NCBI RefSeq assembly: GCF_001422665.1
Contig: NZ_LMLU01000001.1
Location: 1,036,753 to 1,100,752, forward strand
DNA from: Arthrobacter sp. Leaf234
GTDB taxonomy: Bacteria; Actinomycetota; Actinomycetes; Actinomycetales; Micrococcaceae
Direction: 5' to 3'
DNA length: 64,000 nucleotides
The position numbers and the translations under genes were made by a program. The notes under the pieces are model-generated. The model worked only from the letters and a program-made list of their open reading frames with translations. It had not been told where the DNA came from and ran no database searches. Shown here in pieces: positions 24,212 to 32,834 of the stretch (its first letter is position 1; the number at the start of each line of letters is the position of its first letter).

Positions 24212-24832
24212 GTGACCACACTCGTCCGCTCCACCAGGCGTCGCCTGCTGCTCAGGCTGGGCATGGTGCTGGCCTTCACCGTGCCGGTCTCCCTCGTGGT
24301 GACCTCGTGCGCCGCGGACGATCCCTTGGCCCAGCAGGCCGATGCGGGAGACGGCAAGAACTACATCGCCGGTGACGGCTCCGTCACGGAGTACGACCCG
24401 ACGGATCGGGGCGAACCCGTCGCCATCGACGGCACCCTCTTCGACGGGACGGCGGTCTCCAGTTCCGACTGGACCGGCCAGGTCGCCGTCCTCAACTTCT
24501 GGTACGCCTCGTGCGCGCCCTGTCGCGAGGAGGCGCCCGACCTCGTCTCGCTGCACGACGAATACGCGCCGCAGGGCGCCGTCTTCCACGGGGTCAACAT
24601 CCGCGACGAGCAGGCCACGGCCGAGGCTTTCGAGCGCAGTTTCGCCATCCCGTACGAGAGCTTCGACGACAAGGACGGCGGCGTCCTGCTGGACATGACG
24701 CAGTACGTCCCCCCGCAGGCCGTGCCGACCACCATCGTGCTCGACAAGGAGGGGCGCGTGTCCGCACGCATCCTCGGCCTCGCGGACCGCAGTACGTTGA
24801 AGGCGCTGATCACCGATGCGCTCGCGGAGTAG
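24212..24832 (+). CDS. resA: ResA/CcsX-type thioredoxin lipoprotein for cytochrome c maturation
   Basis: An extracytoplasmic thiol-disulfide oxidoreductase that keeps apocytochrome c haem-binding cysteines reduced. The N-terminus has a basic stretch, a hydrophobic segment and the lipobox VVTSCAADD, suggesting a lipoprotein. The thioredoxin-fold domain has the redox motif WYASCAPCREE and the cis-Pro segment QAVPTTIVLDKEG. The length of 206 residues is normal. GTG start with GGAAG upstream. It is the first gene of the four-gene resA-ccdA-resB-ccsB cluster and receives electrons from CcdA. Confidence 0.94.
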   Translation: MTTLVRSTRRRLLLRLGMVLAFTVPVSLVVTSCAADDPLAQQADAGDGKNYIAGDGSVTEYDPTDRGEPVAIDGTLFDGTAVSSSDWTGQVAVLNFWYASCAPCREEAPDLVSLHDEYAPQGAVFHGVNIRDEQATAEAFERSFAIPYESFDDKDGGVLLDMTQYVPPQAVPTTIVLDKEGRVSARILGLADRSTLKALITDALAE

Positions 24833-24853
24833 CGCCGTGCGCGCAGCGCGCCG

Positions 24854-25669
24854 ATGATCACCTCGATGGTCCTGCCCGCGGCCGGTCACCTCTCCACCTC
24901 CGTTCCCCTCGTCGCGGGGAACGCCTTCGCCGACGCCGTGCTCAGCGGGTCCATGCTCCTCGCCCTGCCGGTCGCCCTGCTGGCAGGGCTCGTCTCCTTC
25001 GCCTCACCCTGTGTCCTCCCGCTCGTCCCCGGCTACCTCGGCTACGTCACGGGGCTCACCGGGGTGGACCTCGAGAAGCAGCGGCGCGGCCGGATGGTCG
25101 CCGGGATCGGGCTGTTCGTGCTGGGCTTCTCCGTCGTGTTCATGGCCTACGGGGCGCTCTTCGGCCAGCTCGGGGCGTTCCTGCGCGTCTCCCAGGGGTG
25201 GCTCATCCAGGTGTTCGGCGTCGTCGTGATCCTCCTCGGCGTCGTCTTCATGGGCGGGTTGTCCTGGTTCCAGCGCGAGAGCCGCGTGCACGCGAAGGTG
25301 CCCGCCGGCCTGCTGGGAGCCCCGCTGCTCGGCGTGACGTTCGGGCTCGGGTGGGCGCCCTGCATCGGCCCCACGCTCGGGGCGGTCCAGCTCCTGGCCA
25401 TCTCGGGCAATGACGCGACGGCGCTCAAGGGTGCCCTGCTGACCTTCGTCTACTGCCTCGGACTCGGGCTCCCGTTCCTCCTGATCGCACTCGGCGTTCG
25501 GCGCGGCATGGGCGCACTCGCGTTCTTCCGCAGGCACCGCCTCCTGCTGCAGCGCACCGGGGGTGGCATGCTCGTCCTCGTCGGCGTGCTGATGGTCACG
25601 GGTCTGTGGAACACCTGGATCACCCGGTTGCAGGACCTGGTGATCGGGAACGTGGTGCTGCCGATATGA
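24854..25669 (+). CDS. ccdA: Cytochrome c biogenesis thiol transporter CcdA
   Basis: A polytopic membrane protein moving reducing equivalents from cytoplasmic thioredoxin to ResA. The two functional cysteines are visible: SFASPCVLPLVPGYLGYVTG (first half) and GLGWAPCIGPTLGAVQLL (second half), each with the PCxxP/PCIGP helix-kink motif typical of the family. About seven hydrophobic helices are present in 271 residues. The ATG at 24854 is 21 bp after resA. A short N-terminal extension precedes the first helix. Confidence 0.95.
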   Translation: MITSMVLPAAGHLSTSVPLVAGNAFADAVLSGSMLLALPVALLAGLVSFASPCVLPLVPGYLGYVTGLTGVDLEKQRRGRMVAGIGLFVLGFSVVFMAYGALFGQLGAFLRVSQGWLIQVFGVVVILLGVVFMGGLSWFQRESRVHAKVPAGLLGAPLLGVTFGLGWAPCIGPTLGAVQLLAISGNDATALKGALLTFVYCLGLGLPFLLIALGVRRGMGALAFFRRHRLLLQRTGGGMLVLVGVLMVTGLWNTWITRLQDLVIGNVVLPI

Positions 25670-25724
25670 CGACCCCACGCGCCGGTAACAGCCACGAGGA
25701 CGAAGCACGGACGGGAAGGGCACT

Positions 25725-27443
25725 GTGAAGCAGGACATCTCGGAGGACACGGGGAGCACGGCCGGCAGCCGCCGGTCCGACGTCGTCCTGCCCTCCCTCG
25801 GCTTCCTCGGCACCCTGCGGTGGGCCTGGACGCAGCTGACCAGCATGCGCACCGCGCTGTTCCTCCTCCTGTTCCTCGCCGTCGCGGCGGTGCCCGGTTC
25901 GCTCTTCCCGCAGCGCCCCGCGAATCCCGCGGTCGTCACGCAGTACATCCAGAACAACCCGGACACCGGCCCGGTGCTGGACTGGTTCCAGCTCTTCGAC
26001 GTCTACTCGTCCGTCTGGTTCTCCGCGATCTACCTGCTGCTCTTCATCTCGCTCATCGGTTGCGTGGTCCCCCGGGCACGGGCGCACTTCAGGGCTGTGC
26101 GCTCCACGCCCCCGCGGACACCCAGACGGCTCTCGCGACTGCCCGTCTACGGCACGCTCGAGGTCCCCGCCCATCGGGTACGCGCGGCAGGGCTCACGCC
26201 GTCGTCCGCTGCCGAGGAGGCCGCAGCCCTGCTGAAGAAGCGCGGTTACCGGGTGGACGTGCGCGACGCCGGCACGGACCGTCCCTCGGTGGGCGCGGAA
26301 CGCGGACTCGCGAAGGAGTTCGGCAACCTCGTCTTCCACACCTCGCTGATCGGCGTGCTCGTCTCCGTGGCGGTCGGAGGGCTGTTCGGCTACAACGGCC
26401 AGAAGGTGATCGTCGAGGGCGACAGCTTCGTCAACACCCTGATCGGGTACGACAGCTTCAACCCCGGATCGAATTTCTCCGACGACCGGCTCGATCCCTT
26501 CTCGATCCGCCTCGACTCCTTCGACGTGCGCTTCGACCGCGAGCAGACCAGCCACTACGGCCAGCCCCTGGATTTCACGGCGAACATCACCACGCAGGAG
26601 GGGCCGGGCGCCGACGAGGAGCCGCAGGTCCTCAAGGTCAATGCGCCGGTGACCATCGGCGGCACCAACGTCTACCTGGTGGGCAACGGGTATGCGCCGG
26701 TCGTGACGGTGCGCGACGGCGAGGGCAACATCGCCTCCGAGGGGCCTGTCGTCTCGGTACCGTCCGACGGTCTCTACACCTCGCTGATCGTCATCAAGGC
26801 GCCCGACGCGAAGCCGGACCAGCTCGGCTTCGTCGGATTCTTCCTCCCCACCGCCTTCGTCGACGAAGAGGGCGTCTCCTTCTCGAGGGATCCTGATCCC
26901 TTCAACCCGCAGCTGAACCTCAACTCCTACTACGGGGACCTGGGGCTCGACGACGGCACCCCCGAGAACGTCTACGTCCTCGACACCGAGAACCTGACCG
27001 AGCTCAACAGCCGCACGAACGACGACGGCGGGATCGTGCTCGGGGTCGGCCAGACCTACGACCTGCCCGAGGGCAAGGGCTCGGTCACCTTCGACGGGCT
27101 GAAGCGCTACGTGGCGCTGGACATCCACCACGACCCGGGGGAGGTCGGAGCACTCGTCTTCTCGACGCTCGCGCTGGTGGGCCTGACGGCGTCCCTGTTC
27201 ATCGGCAGGCGCAGGCTCTGGGTCCGCACGGGCGAGCACCCCGACGGGCGCATCATGCTCGAGTACGGCCTGCTCGCCCGCGGCGAGGACCACCGCCTGC
27301 CGGCCGAAGGCACGGCCGTCGAGAAGCTGCTGGCCGACCGCTGGCTGGCACCCGAGGGTGCCGCGGAGGAAGATACATTGCAGGAGGCCGGGACATCGGC
27401 AGCCGGCACGGGGAATTCGCACCACACGACGAAGGACAACTGA
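25725..27443 (+). CDS. resB: System II cytochrome c biogenesis protein ResB/Ccs1
   Basis: Together with CcsB it forms the haem export and ligation machine on the outer face. The 572-residue protein has an N-terminal helix pair (WAWTQLTSMRTALFLLLFL, then IYLLLFISLIGCVVPR), a third helix near residue 200 (FHTSLIGVLVSVAVGGLF), a large extracytoplasmic domain and a last helix near 480. The VPRARAHFRA segment after helix 2 is typical. GTG start. The stop overlaps the ATG of ccsB (TGATG), so synthesis of the two partners is coupled. Confidence 0.95.
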   Translation: MKQDISEDTGSTAGSRRSDVVLPSLGFLGTLRWAWTQLTSMRTALFLLLFLAVAAVPGSLFPQRPANPAVVTQYIQNNPDTGPVLDWFQLFDVYSSVWFSAIYLLLFISLIGCVVPRARAHFRAVRSTPPRTPRRLSRLPVYGTLEVPAHRVRAAGLTPSSAAEEAAALLKKRGYRVDVRDAGTDRPSVGAERGLAKEFGNLVFHTSLIGVLVSVAVGGLFGYNGQKVIVEGDSFVNTLIGYDSFNPGSNFSDDRLDPFSIRLDSFDVRFDREQTSHYGQPLDFTANITTQEGPGADEEPQVLKVNAPVTIGGTNVYLVGNGYAPVVTVRDGEGNIASEGPVVSVPSDGLYTSLIVIKAPDAKPDQLGFVGFFLPTAFVDEEGVSFSRDPDPFNPQLNLNSYYGDLGLDDGTPENVYVLDTENLTELNSRTNDDGGIVLGVGQTYDLPEGKGSVTFDGLKRYVALDIHHDPGEVGALVFSTLALVGLTASLFIGRRRLWVRTGEHPDGRIMLEYGLLARGEDHRLPAEGTAVEKLLADRWLAPEGAAEEDTLQEAGTSAAGTGNSHHTTKDN

Positions 27444-28477
27444 TGCCACAACCAGTCAACGCCGAGCTCGGGCAGATCAGCGAGCTCCTCATGCTGCTGG
27501 CCTCCATCGCCTATGTGGTGGCCCTGATCTTCTTCGTGCTGGACCTCGTCCGGTCCAGCACGACCATCGGCACGATCGAGTCCCGGCTCGCGAGCCAGCA
27601 GGGTGCGCCCGAGCGTGCACTCGCCGGCGTCGGGGCACGGGGCGGGGCGGTGGCAGCGGGGTCCACGCCGCCGGCCCGCGCGACCGCGGACGACTCCATG
27701 GACTACGGCGCCGGCCCACGGCGGGGGACGGCGAGAATCGCGGTGTCGCTGACGATTTTGGCGGCCGTGATCCACGGAGCCGCCGTCGTGAGCCGTGGTG
27801 TCGCCGCGAACCGCGTGCCCTGGGGCAACATGTACGAGTTCTGCACCACGGGTGCCTTCCTCGTCGCGGCCATCTTCCTCATCACCCTCACCCGCAAGGA
27901 CCTCCGCTTCGTGGGCTCCTTCGTGGTGGGCCTCGTCGTGATCATGCTGTGCGCGGCAACGGTCGGGTTCCCCACGCCCGTCGCCCGCCTGATCCCGGCC
28001 CTGCAGAGCTACTGGCTGATCGTGCACGTCTCCATCGCCGTCGCCTCCTCGGCCCTGTTCACCATCACCTTCGCGATGTCCGTGCTGCAGCTCCTGCAGA
28101 CCAGCCGGGAGGCGAAGCTGCTCGCGGGCAAGGTCGACACCGCGAAGTTCCTCCGCCTGGTGCCCTCGGCCCTCAGCCTCGAGAACCTGTCCTACCGCCT
28201 GAACGCCATCGCGTTCGTCGGCTGGACCTTCACCCTCATGGCTGGCGCCATCTGGGCGGAGCAGGCCTGGGGCCGTTACTGGGGCTGGGACACCAAGGAG
28301 GTCTGGACCTTCGTGATCTGGACCGTCTACGCCGGGTACCTGCACGCTCGCGCCACCAGGGGCTGGACGGGTACGCGCGCCGCCTGGCTCTCGATCGTCG
28401 GGTACCTCTGCATCGTCTTCAACTTCACGATCGTGAACATCTACTTCTCGGGCCTGCACAGCTACTCCGGCGTCTAG
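27443..28477 (+). CDS. ccsB: System II cytochrome c synthase subunit CcsB (CcsA/ResC family)
   Basis: The haem-handling partner of ResB. The tryptophan-rich WWD-type haem-binding signature is WGRYWGWDTKEVWTFVIW at about residues 273-290, with flanking histidines available as ligands. About eight hydrophobic helices are present in 344 residues. A low-complexity Ala/Gly/Thr linker occupies residues 50-90. The start overlaps resB. The operon ends 14 bp later at a very strong hairpin. Confidence 0.95.
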   Translation: MPQPVNAELGQISELLMLLASIAYVVALIFFVLDLVRSSTTIGTIESRLASQQGAPERALAGVGARGGAVAAGSTPPARATADDSMDYGAGPRRGTARIAVSLTILAAVIHGAAVVSRGVAANRVPWGNMYEFCTTGAFLVAAIFLITLTRKDLRFVGSFVVGLVVIMLCAATVGFPTPVARLIPALQSYWLIVHVSIAVASSALFTITFAMSVLQLLQTSREAKLLAGKVDTAKFLRLVPSALSLENLSYRLNAIAFVGWTFTLMAGAIWAEQAWGRYWGWDTKEVWTFVIWTVYAGYLHARATRGWTGTRAAWLSIVGYLCIVFNFTIVNIYFSGLHSYSGV

Positions 28478-28490
28478 GAGCAGCCGGGCC

Positions 28491-28532
28491 CACGACGAAG
28501 CCCCGCGGTCCCGACCGCGGGGCTTCGTCGTG
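28491..28532 (+). terminator. Strong terminator of the cytochrome c operon
   Basis: A perfect 20-bp inverted repeat (28491-28510 with 28513-28532, core GAAGCCCCGCGGTC) begins 14 nt after the ccsB stop. The apparent loop is only 2 nt, so the top base pairs will open. No U tract. It is one of the longest perfect hairpins in the window. Confidence 0.85.
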
Positions 28533-28542
28533 TCCGGGATGC

Positions 28543-28574
28543 GTGGGTGGGTGGGTGGGTGGGTGGGTGGGTGG
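28543..28574 (+). repeat. GTGG tetranucleotide microsatellite, eight copies
   Basis: Eight uninterrupted GTGG units (32 bp) directly follow the ccsB terminator. Read as GGG-T runs, this gives seven consecutive G3 tracts with single-T loops, an ideal intramolecular G-quadruplex motif on the + strand. It is non-coding as far as can be seen. Confidence 0.95.
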
Positions 28575-28891
28575 CGTGTAGCGATCCCTGAGGTGTTGCC
28601 CGTGGTGTGCCCACGCACTGTGGGCCGGAGCTCCTGCGTGGGCGCCTGAGTACCTTCCTGCTGCGTGCTCGGCACCCCGGGAACTGCAGGTGCGGATCTG
28701 CCCGCCCGAGGCCTCCGCACCTGGGAGGGTTCGACCATTCCACGTCATCCTGCTGGACAGTGGGAGGGACGCAGCGCACAGGGTGCCGGCCACCGGGAGT
28801 CCGCGACGGCCGATGAACACCTTCGAGAGGTCCGCGACGGCCGATGAACGCCCTCGTCAGGCCCGGACACCGAAGGTCCTCGGAAGGCCCG
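28575..28891. other. Structured intergenic region; no gene recognised
   Basis: No protein-like ORF. Two short inverted repeats are visible: GCCCACGCA (28609-28617 with 28635-28643) and CAGGTGCGGA (28687-28696 with 28714-28723). A 20-bp direct repeat, GTCCGCGACGGCCGATGAAC, occurs at 28799-28818 and 28830-28849. An untranslated RNA or decayed sequence are both possible. Confidence 0.5.
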
Positions 28892-29338
28892 CTAGGGGCG
28901 GTGGACTCCCGCGGGGCCGGATCCGGCGTCGTCGTTCCCCTCGCCGTCGGCCTTGCCGTCCTCGGCAGGGCCCCGGGCATCCCGCTCGCGCGCTTTCGCG
29001 TCGAGATCCTTCTGCTCCTGCTCGCGCCGTCGACGTTCCTGCTCGCGCGCCTGCTGCCGCCGCTGTGCCTCGAGGTTCTGGAGGAAGGCGGGATCGTCAT
29101 CGGGCGCGGTGGGTTTGCGCGGTGCGGGCCGGCGCGGACCGGATGGGCCGTCGTTGCGCGGGCGCCCCAGGAGGAACCACATGCCGGCTCCGATGAGCGG
29201 CAGGACGAGGATCGTGATGAACCACGCGGTCTTGGAGATGCTGCGTACCTCGTGTTTGCGACTCATCACGCAATCGATGAGCGCGTAGATGATGACGGCG
29301 ACCCCGAGGATCGCGGCGAACAGCAGGAGGCGAGGCAT
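28892..29338 (-). CDS. PLDc_N domain membrane protein with charged tail
   Basis: A 148-residue protein. The N-terminal 60 residues match the phospholipase-D-nuclease N-terminal (PLDc_N) membrane domain: two hydrophobic helices (LLLFAAILGVAVIIYALIDC and AWFITILVLPLIGAGMWFLL) joined by a short charged loop. A GRPR motif follows the second helix. The remaining 85 residues are Arg/Glu/Gln-rich, probably helical or disordered. This domain also occurs alone in many actinobacterial proteins of unknown role. No catalytic HKD motif is present. It is divergent from the DUF4229 gene over 30 bp. Confidence 0.82.
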   Translation of the reverse strand: MPRLLLFAAILGVAVIIYALIDCVMSRKHEVRSISKTAWFITILVLPLIGAGMWFLLGRPRNDGPSGPRRPAPRKPTAPDDDPAFLQNLEAQRRQQAREQERRRREQEQKDLDAKARERDARGPAEDGKADGEGNDDAGSGPAGVHRP

Positions 29339-29368
29339 GCGCCAATTGTAGGCGAGTAAACTTGGAGC

Positions 29369-29665
29369 GTGGCCTTCCTCAAATTCAGCGCCCTGCGCCT
29401 CCTGCTGATCGTCGTGTTCTATGTGGCCTGCGTGCTGCTGGGCCTCGGACTGTTCTTCTCCGCCGTGGTCGCCGCGATCCTCGCCTGGTGCCTGACCTAC
29501 CTCTTCGCCCGCGACCTCCGGGACGCCGCGGCAGCGACGCTCCAGCGTCGGTTCACGCCGGGGGCACCACCTGTGCGCACCGCCGTCGAGCTCGACGACG
29601 CGGCCGCGGAGGACGCACTGGACCCCAATATGCCGGTCAACTCCGACCGCAAGCCCCGCGCCTAG
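29369..29665 (+). CDS. DUF4229 family small membrane protein
   Basis: A 98-residue protein with two closely packed hydrophobic helices (ALRLLLIVVFYVACVLLGLG and FSAVVAAILAWCLTYLFA), a conserved R-D pair after the second, and an acidic, probably disordered tail. It matches the actinobacterial DUF4229 family, usually encoded next to menA as here. The GTG start at 29369 has GGAG 2-5 nt upstream. It is convergent with menA. The function is unknown; the conserved location hints at a link with menaquinone or cytochrome genes. Confidence 0.82.
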   Translation: MAFLKFSALRLLLIVVFYVACVLLGLGLFFSAVVAAILAWCLTYLFARDLRDAAAATLQRRFTPGAPPVRTAVELDDAAAEDALDPNMPVNSDRKPRA

Positions 29666-29704
29666 CAGGACGCGCGCAGGAAGACCCCGCCAGGACTGCA
29701 GGAG

Positions 29705-30589
29705 CTAGGCGAGGGCCGTGGTGATGACGATTCCGGCGCCGAACAGGATGCTGAAGGCGAGGTTGATCAGGCCCGTCTGCTTCAGGACCGGGATCAGACT
29801 CTTGCGCTTCTTCCCCTTGAGCATCAACCAGCTGGGCATGAGGCAGGCCGGGATGAGCAGGAGCACCAGCAGCACCCACGGGTAGTCGTAGCTGAGCAAC
29901 AAGGGCAGCAGGACGGCGGCCGCCAGCATCATGACATAGCTGATGCGGGCGGCGGTGTCGCCCAGCCGCACCGCCAGGGTCCGTTTGCCCACCATGCTGT
30001 CCGTGGGGATGTCGCGGACGTTGTTGGCCATCAGGAGTGCCGTGGCGATCAGCCCGGTGCAGACGGCGCCGATCCATGCCGGTGCGGAGAGCTGGTCGGC
30101 CTGGGTGTACGTGGTGCCGAGGGTGGCGACGAGCCCGAAGAACACGAAGACGAAGACGTCACCGAGCCCCAGGTAGCCGTAGGGGTTCCTGCCGCCGGTG
30201 TAACCCCACGCCGCCGCGATGCAGCCCACACCGACCAGCAGGAGTATCCAGGCCTGGGACAGGACGATCAGGGCGAGGCCCGCCAGCATCGCGACGCCGA
30301 ACGCCGTGAAGGCCGCCCGCTTCACCTGCCGCGGCTCTGCTGCGCCGGAGCCGGTGAGACGGAGGGGACCCACGCGCTCGTCGTCGGTCCCGCGGATGCC
30401 GTCCGAGTAGTCGTTGGCATAGTTCACGCCGACCTGCAGCAGCACGGAGACGATCGCGGCCAGCACGGCGTTGACGGGCTTGAACTCGCCGAGCCCGAAG
30501 GCCGCCGCACTGCCGATGATCACCGGGGCGAACGCCATCGGCAGGGTTCGGGGGCGGGCTCCTTCGAGCCACTGAGCGGCAGTCGCCAC
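29705..30589 (-). CDS. menA: 1,4-dihydroxy-2-naphthoate polyprenyltransferase
   Basis: The membrane prenyltransferase that attaches the polyprenyl chain to DHNA in menaquinone synthesis. The UbiA signature is visible: NYANDYSDGIRGTDDERVGP (the first Asp-rich Mg-binding motif, around residues 57-76), followed by the second Asp-rich loop NVRDIPTDSMVGKRTLAVRL. About eight hydrophobic helices in 294 residues. GTG start. It is the last gene of the menB-menE-menA run, 53 bp after menE. Confidence 0.95.
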   Translation of the reverse strand: MATAAQWLEGARPRTLPMAFAPVIIGSAAAFGLGEFKPVNAVLAAIVSVLLQVGVNYANDYSDGIRGTDDERVGPLRLTGSGAAEPRQVKRAAFTAFGVAMLAGLALIVLSQAWILLLVGVGCIAAAWGYTGGRNPYGYLGLGDVFVFVFFGLVATLGTTYTQADQLSAPAWIGAVCTGLIATALLMANNVRDIPTDSMVGKRTLAVRLGDTAARISYVMMLAAAVLLPLLLSYDYPWVLLVLLLIPACLMPSWLMLKGKKRKSLIPVLKQTGLINLAFSILFGAGIVITTALA

Positions 30590-30642
30590 GGGGAGGTCCT
30601 TCTGGTCGGTGCGGATGTCGGGGGAGCCCTCTGCCCGGAGGG

Positions 30643-31773
30643 TCAGGCGCGTTCGAGGAGGCTGTGGATGGTGCGGCGGTCCGGCTTACCGCCCGGCAGC
30701 AGGGGGAAGGCGTCCAGGGTCACGATGGCCTTCGGCACGGCGTGTGCTCCCAGTTCGACGTGGACCGCCTGTCGGATGACGTCGGCGTCCACGTCGCCCA
30801 CGATCGCCGCCGCCACGGCCGAGCCCCACTCCTCGCTGCGGACGCCGAGCACCATGGCCTGTTCGACGCCCGGAAGCGCCTCGATCACATCGGTGACCTT
30901 CGCGGCGGAGACCTTCAGGGCGCCGGTGATGATGACGTCGTCGAGCCTGCCGTGCACCGTCACCGAGCCGTCGAGGGCCACGTCCCCGGCGTCGTCGGTC
31001 GCGAACCACCGCTGGCCTGCGTTGAAGACGAACCGCTCCTCGGTGAGCTCGGGCGCGCCCAGGTACCCTTCGGCGAGGACCGTTCCACCGATGCGCAGGC
31101 GTCCGTCGACGGAACGGAGGTCGACGCCGTCGAGCGGGACGCCGTCGTACACGCACCCGCCGCAGGTCTCGCTCATACCGTAGGTCTCGACGATCCGCAG
31201 GTCGTGGCTCCGCGCAAGGGAGCGCAGGGCGGAACCGGCGGGTGCACCGCCGAGGAGGATCCGGTCGAAGCGCCGCAGGACCCGCAGGGTCTCCGGGGAG
31301 GGATCGGTGAGCAGGCGGTGGAGCTGCGTGGGCACCAGCGAGGTGAAGCGGACCTTGTCCGTCAGTTCGGCCGCCCCCGCGGTGAAGGCTGCCGGGGTGA
31401 AGCCCGCCGAGGTGTCCATGACCCACGGCTGCGTCCCGGCGAAGAGCGACCGGACCAGCACCTGGAAGCCGGCCACGTAGTGCACCGGCAGGGTGAGGAG
31501 CCACTGTCCCTCGCCCTTCAGGGCGAACGCCGTCCCCATGGCCGAGGCGGCGAGGGCGTCGACGCTCAGCATCGTCTGCTTGGGTGTGCCGGTGGACCCA
31601 GAGGTGCTGATCACGGCGGCGATCTCGTCGTTGGGCAGCGTGCCCCGGAACTCCTGGCCGGGGAGCACGTGGGGGGCGACGGCGGGACCCTCACCGGCGA
31701 GTGCCGCGGCGAGGGATGGGAGCAGCTCCAGGGGATCGGAACCGTCCGGGGTGTGGACGGGAAGAAGTTCCAC
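30643..31773 (-). CDS. menE: o-succinylbenzoate--CoA ligase
   Basis: An ANL-superfamily adenylating enzyme that makes OSB-CoA for menaquinone. Key motifs are the P-loop-like ISTSGSTGTPKQTML, the ETYGMSETCGG core motif A5, the TDDAG acyl-adenylate Asp region (WFATDDAGDV) and the C-terminal lysine region GGKPDRRTI. At 376 residues it is shorter than typical MenE (about 450-490), because the N-terminal subdomain is reduced; this short version is common in actinobacteria. GTG start, 7 bp after menB. The hinge region GRLDDVIITGALKV is intact, so the enzyme should work. Confidence 0.93.
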   Translation of the reverse strand: MELLPVHTPDGSDPLELLPSLAAALAGEGPAVAPHVLPGQEFRGTLPNDEIAAVISTSGSTGTPKQTMLSVDALAASAMGTAFALKGEGQWLLTLPVHYVAGFQVLVRSLFAGTQPWVMDTSAGFTPAAFTAGAAELTDKVRFTSLVPTQLHRLLTDPSPETLRVLRRFDRILLGGAPAGSALRSLARSHDLRIVETYGMSETCGGCVYDGVPLDGVDLRSVDGRLRIGGTVLAEGYLGAPELTEERFVFNAGQRWFATDDAGDVALDGSVTVHGRLDDVIITGALKVSAAKVTDVIEALPGVEQAMVLGVRSEEWGSAVAAAIVGDVDADVIRQAVHVELGAHAVPKAIVTLDAFPLLPGGKPDRRTIHSLLERA

Positions 31774-31780
31774 GCCGCTC

Positions 31781-32734
31781 CTAGAAGTAGTAGGGGAACG
31801 AGGACCAGTCGGGAGCGCGTTTCTCGAGGAACGCCTCCTTGCCCTCCACGGCCTCGTCGGTCATGTAGGCGAGGCGCGTCGCCTCGCCCGCGAAGACCTG
31901 CTGCCCGGCGAGGCCGTCGTCCGCCAGATTGAAGGCGAACTTCAGCATACGGAGGGCCTGCGGGCTCTGCCGGGCGATGTCCGCCGCGTATCCGAGCGCC
32001 ACCACCTCCAGCTCCGCATGGTCGACGGCCTCGTTGACGGCCCCCATCTCCACCATCTCCGCCGCCGAGTACTCACGCGCGAGGAAGAAGATCTCCCGCG
32101 CCTTCTTCTGCCCGATCTGGCGCGCGAGGAGCGCGGACCCGTATCCGGCGTCGAAACTGCCCACGGTCGCGTCGGTCTGCTTGAACTTCCCGTGCTGCGC
32201 CGAGGCGATCGTCAGGTCCGCGACGACGTGCAGGCTGTGCCCCCCACCGGCTGCCCAGCCGTTGACGACGGCGATCACGACCTTCGGCATGGTGCGGATC
32301 AGGCGCTGAACCTCCAGGATGTGGAGCCGTCCGGCGCGTGCCGGGTCGATCGTCTCCCTCGTCTCGCCCTCCGCATAGCGGTAGCCGTCCCGGCCGCGGA
32401 TCCGCTGGTCGCCGCCGGAGCAGAAGGCATGGCCCCCGTCGCGAGGGCTCGGCCCGTTGCCGGTCAGCAGGACCGTGGCGACCTCGGGGGTCATGCGGGC
32501 GTGGTCGAGCGCGCGGTACAACTCGTCGACGGTGCCCGGGCGGAAGGCGTTACGGACCTCGGGGCGGTCGAACGCGATGCGCACCGTAGGGAGGTCGCGC
32601 ACCACGTCGCCGTCGTGGTCGCGCTCCACCTGGCGGTGGTAGGTCAGGTCCGTGAAGTCCTCGAATCCTGCGACGACGCGCCAACGAGCGGGGTCGAAGG
32701 TGTCGGATACCGAGGCGGGGAGCTCTGAAGTCAC
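31781..32734 (-). CDS. menB: 1,4-dihydroxy-2-naphthoyl-CoA synthase
   Basis: A crotonase-fold enzyme that closes OSB-CoA to DHNA-CoA. Distinctive MenB sequences are FRPGTVDELYRAL, the SGGDQRIRGRDGYRY loop, the oxyanion segment VNGWAAGGGHSLHVVADLT and VGSFDAGYGSALLARQIG. The conserved C-terminal WSSFPYYF is the MenB hallmark. It has 317 residues, longer than the 273-285 of well-known MenB because of an N-terminal extension and a roughly 10-residue insertion, both usual in actinobacteria. GTG start. First gene of the menB-menE-menA run. Confidence 0.97.
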   Translation of the reverse strand: MTSELPASVSDTFDPARWRVVAGFEDFTDLTYHRQVERDHDGDVVRDLPTVRIAFDRPEVRNAFRPGTVDELYRALDHARMTPEVATVLLTGNGPSPRDGGHAFCSGGDQRIRGRDGYRYAEGETRETIDPARAGRLHILEVQRLIRTMPKVVIAVVNGWAAGGGHSLHVVADLTIASAQHGKFKQTDATVGSFDAGYGSALLARQIGQKKAREIFFLAREYSAAEMVEMGAVNEAVDHAELEVVALGYAADIARQSPQALRMLKFAFNLADDGLAGQQVFAGEATRLAYMTDEAVEGKEAFLEKRAPDWSSFPYYF

Positions 32735-32834
32735 CCGTCGAGTCTAGCCGCGCGGGAGGCAGGCCCTGCCGAGCTTCCTGCGCGATGCAGGCCGCGGCGT
32801 GCCGGGGCGAAGGCCCCGGCTGCCACGGTTCCGG

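Noticed and set aside
28799..28849. Possible CRISPR-like repeat pair
   Set aside because: Only two copies of a 20-mer with an 11-bp gap and no cas genes; a simple local duplication.
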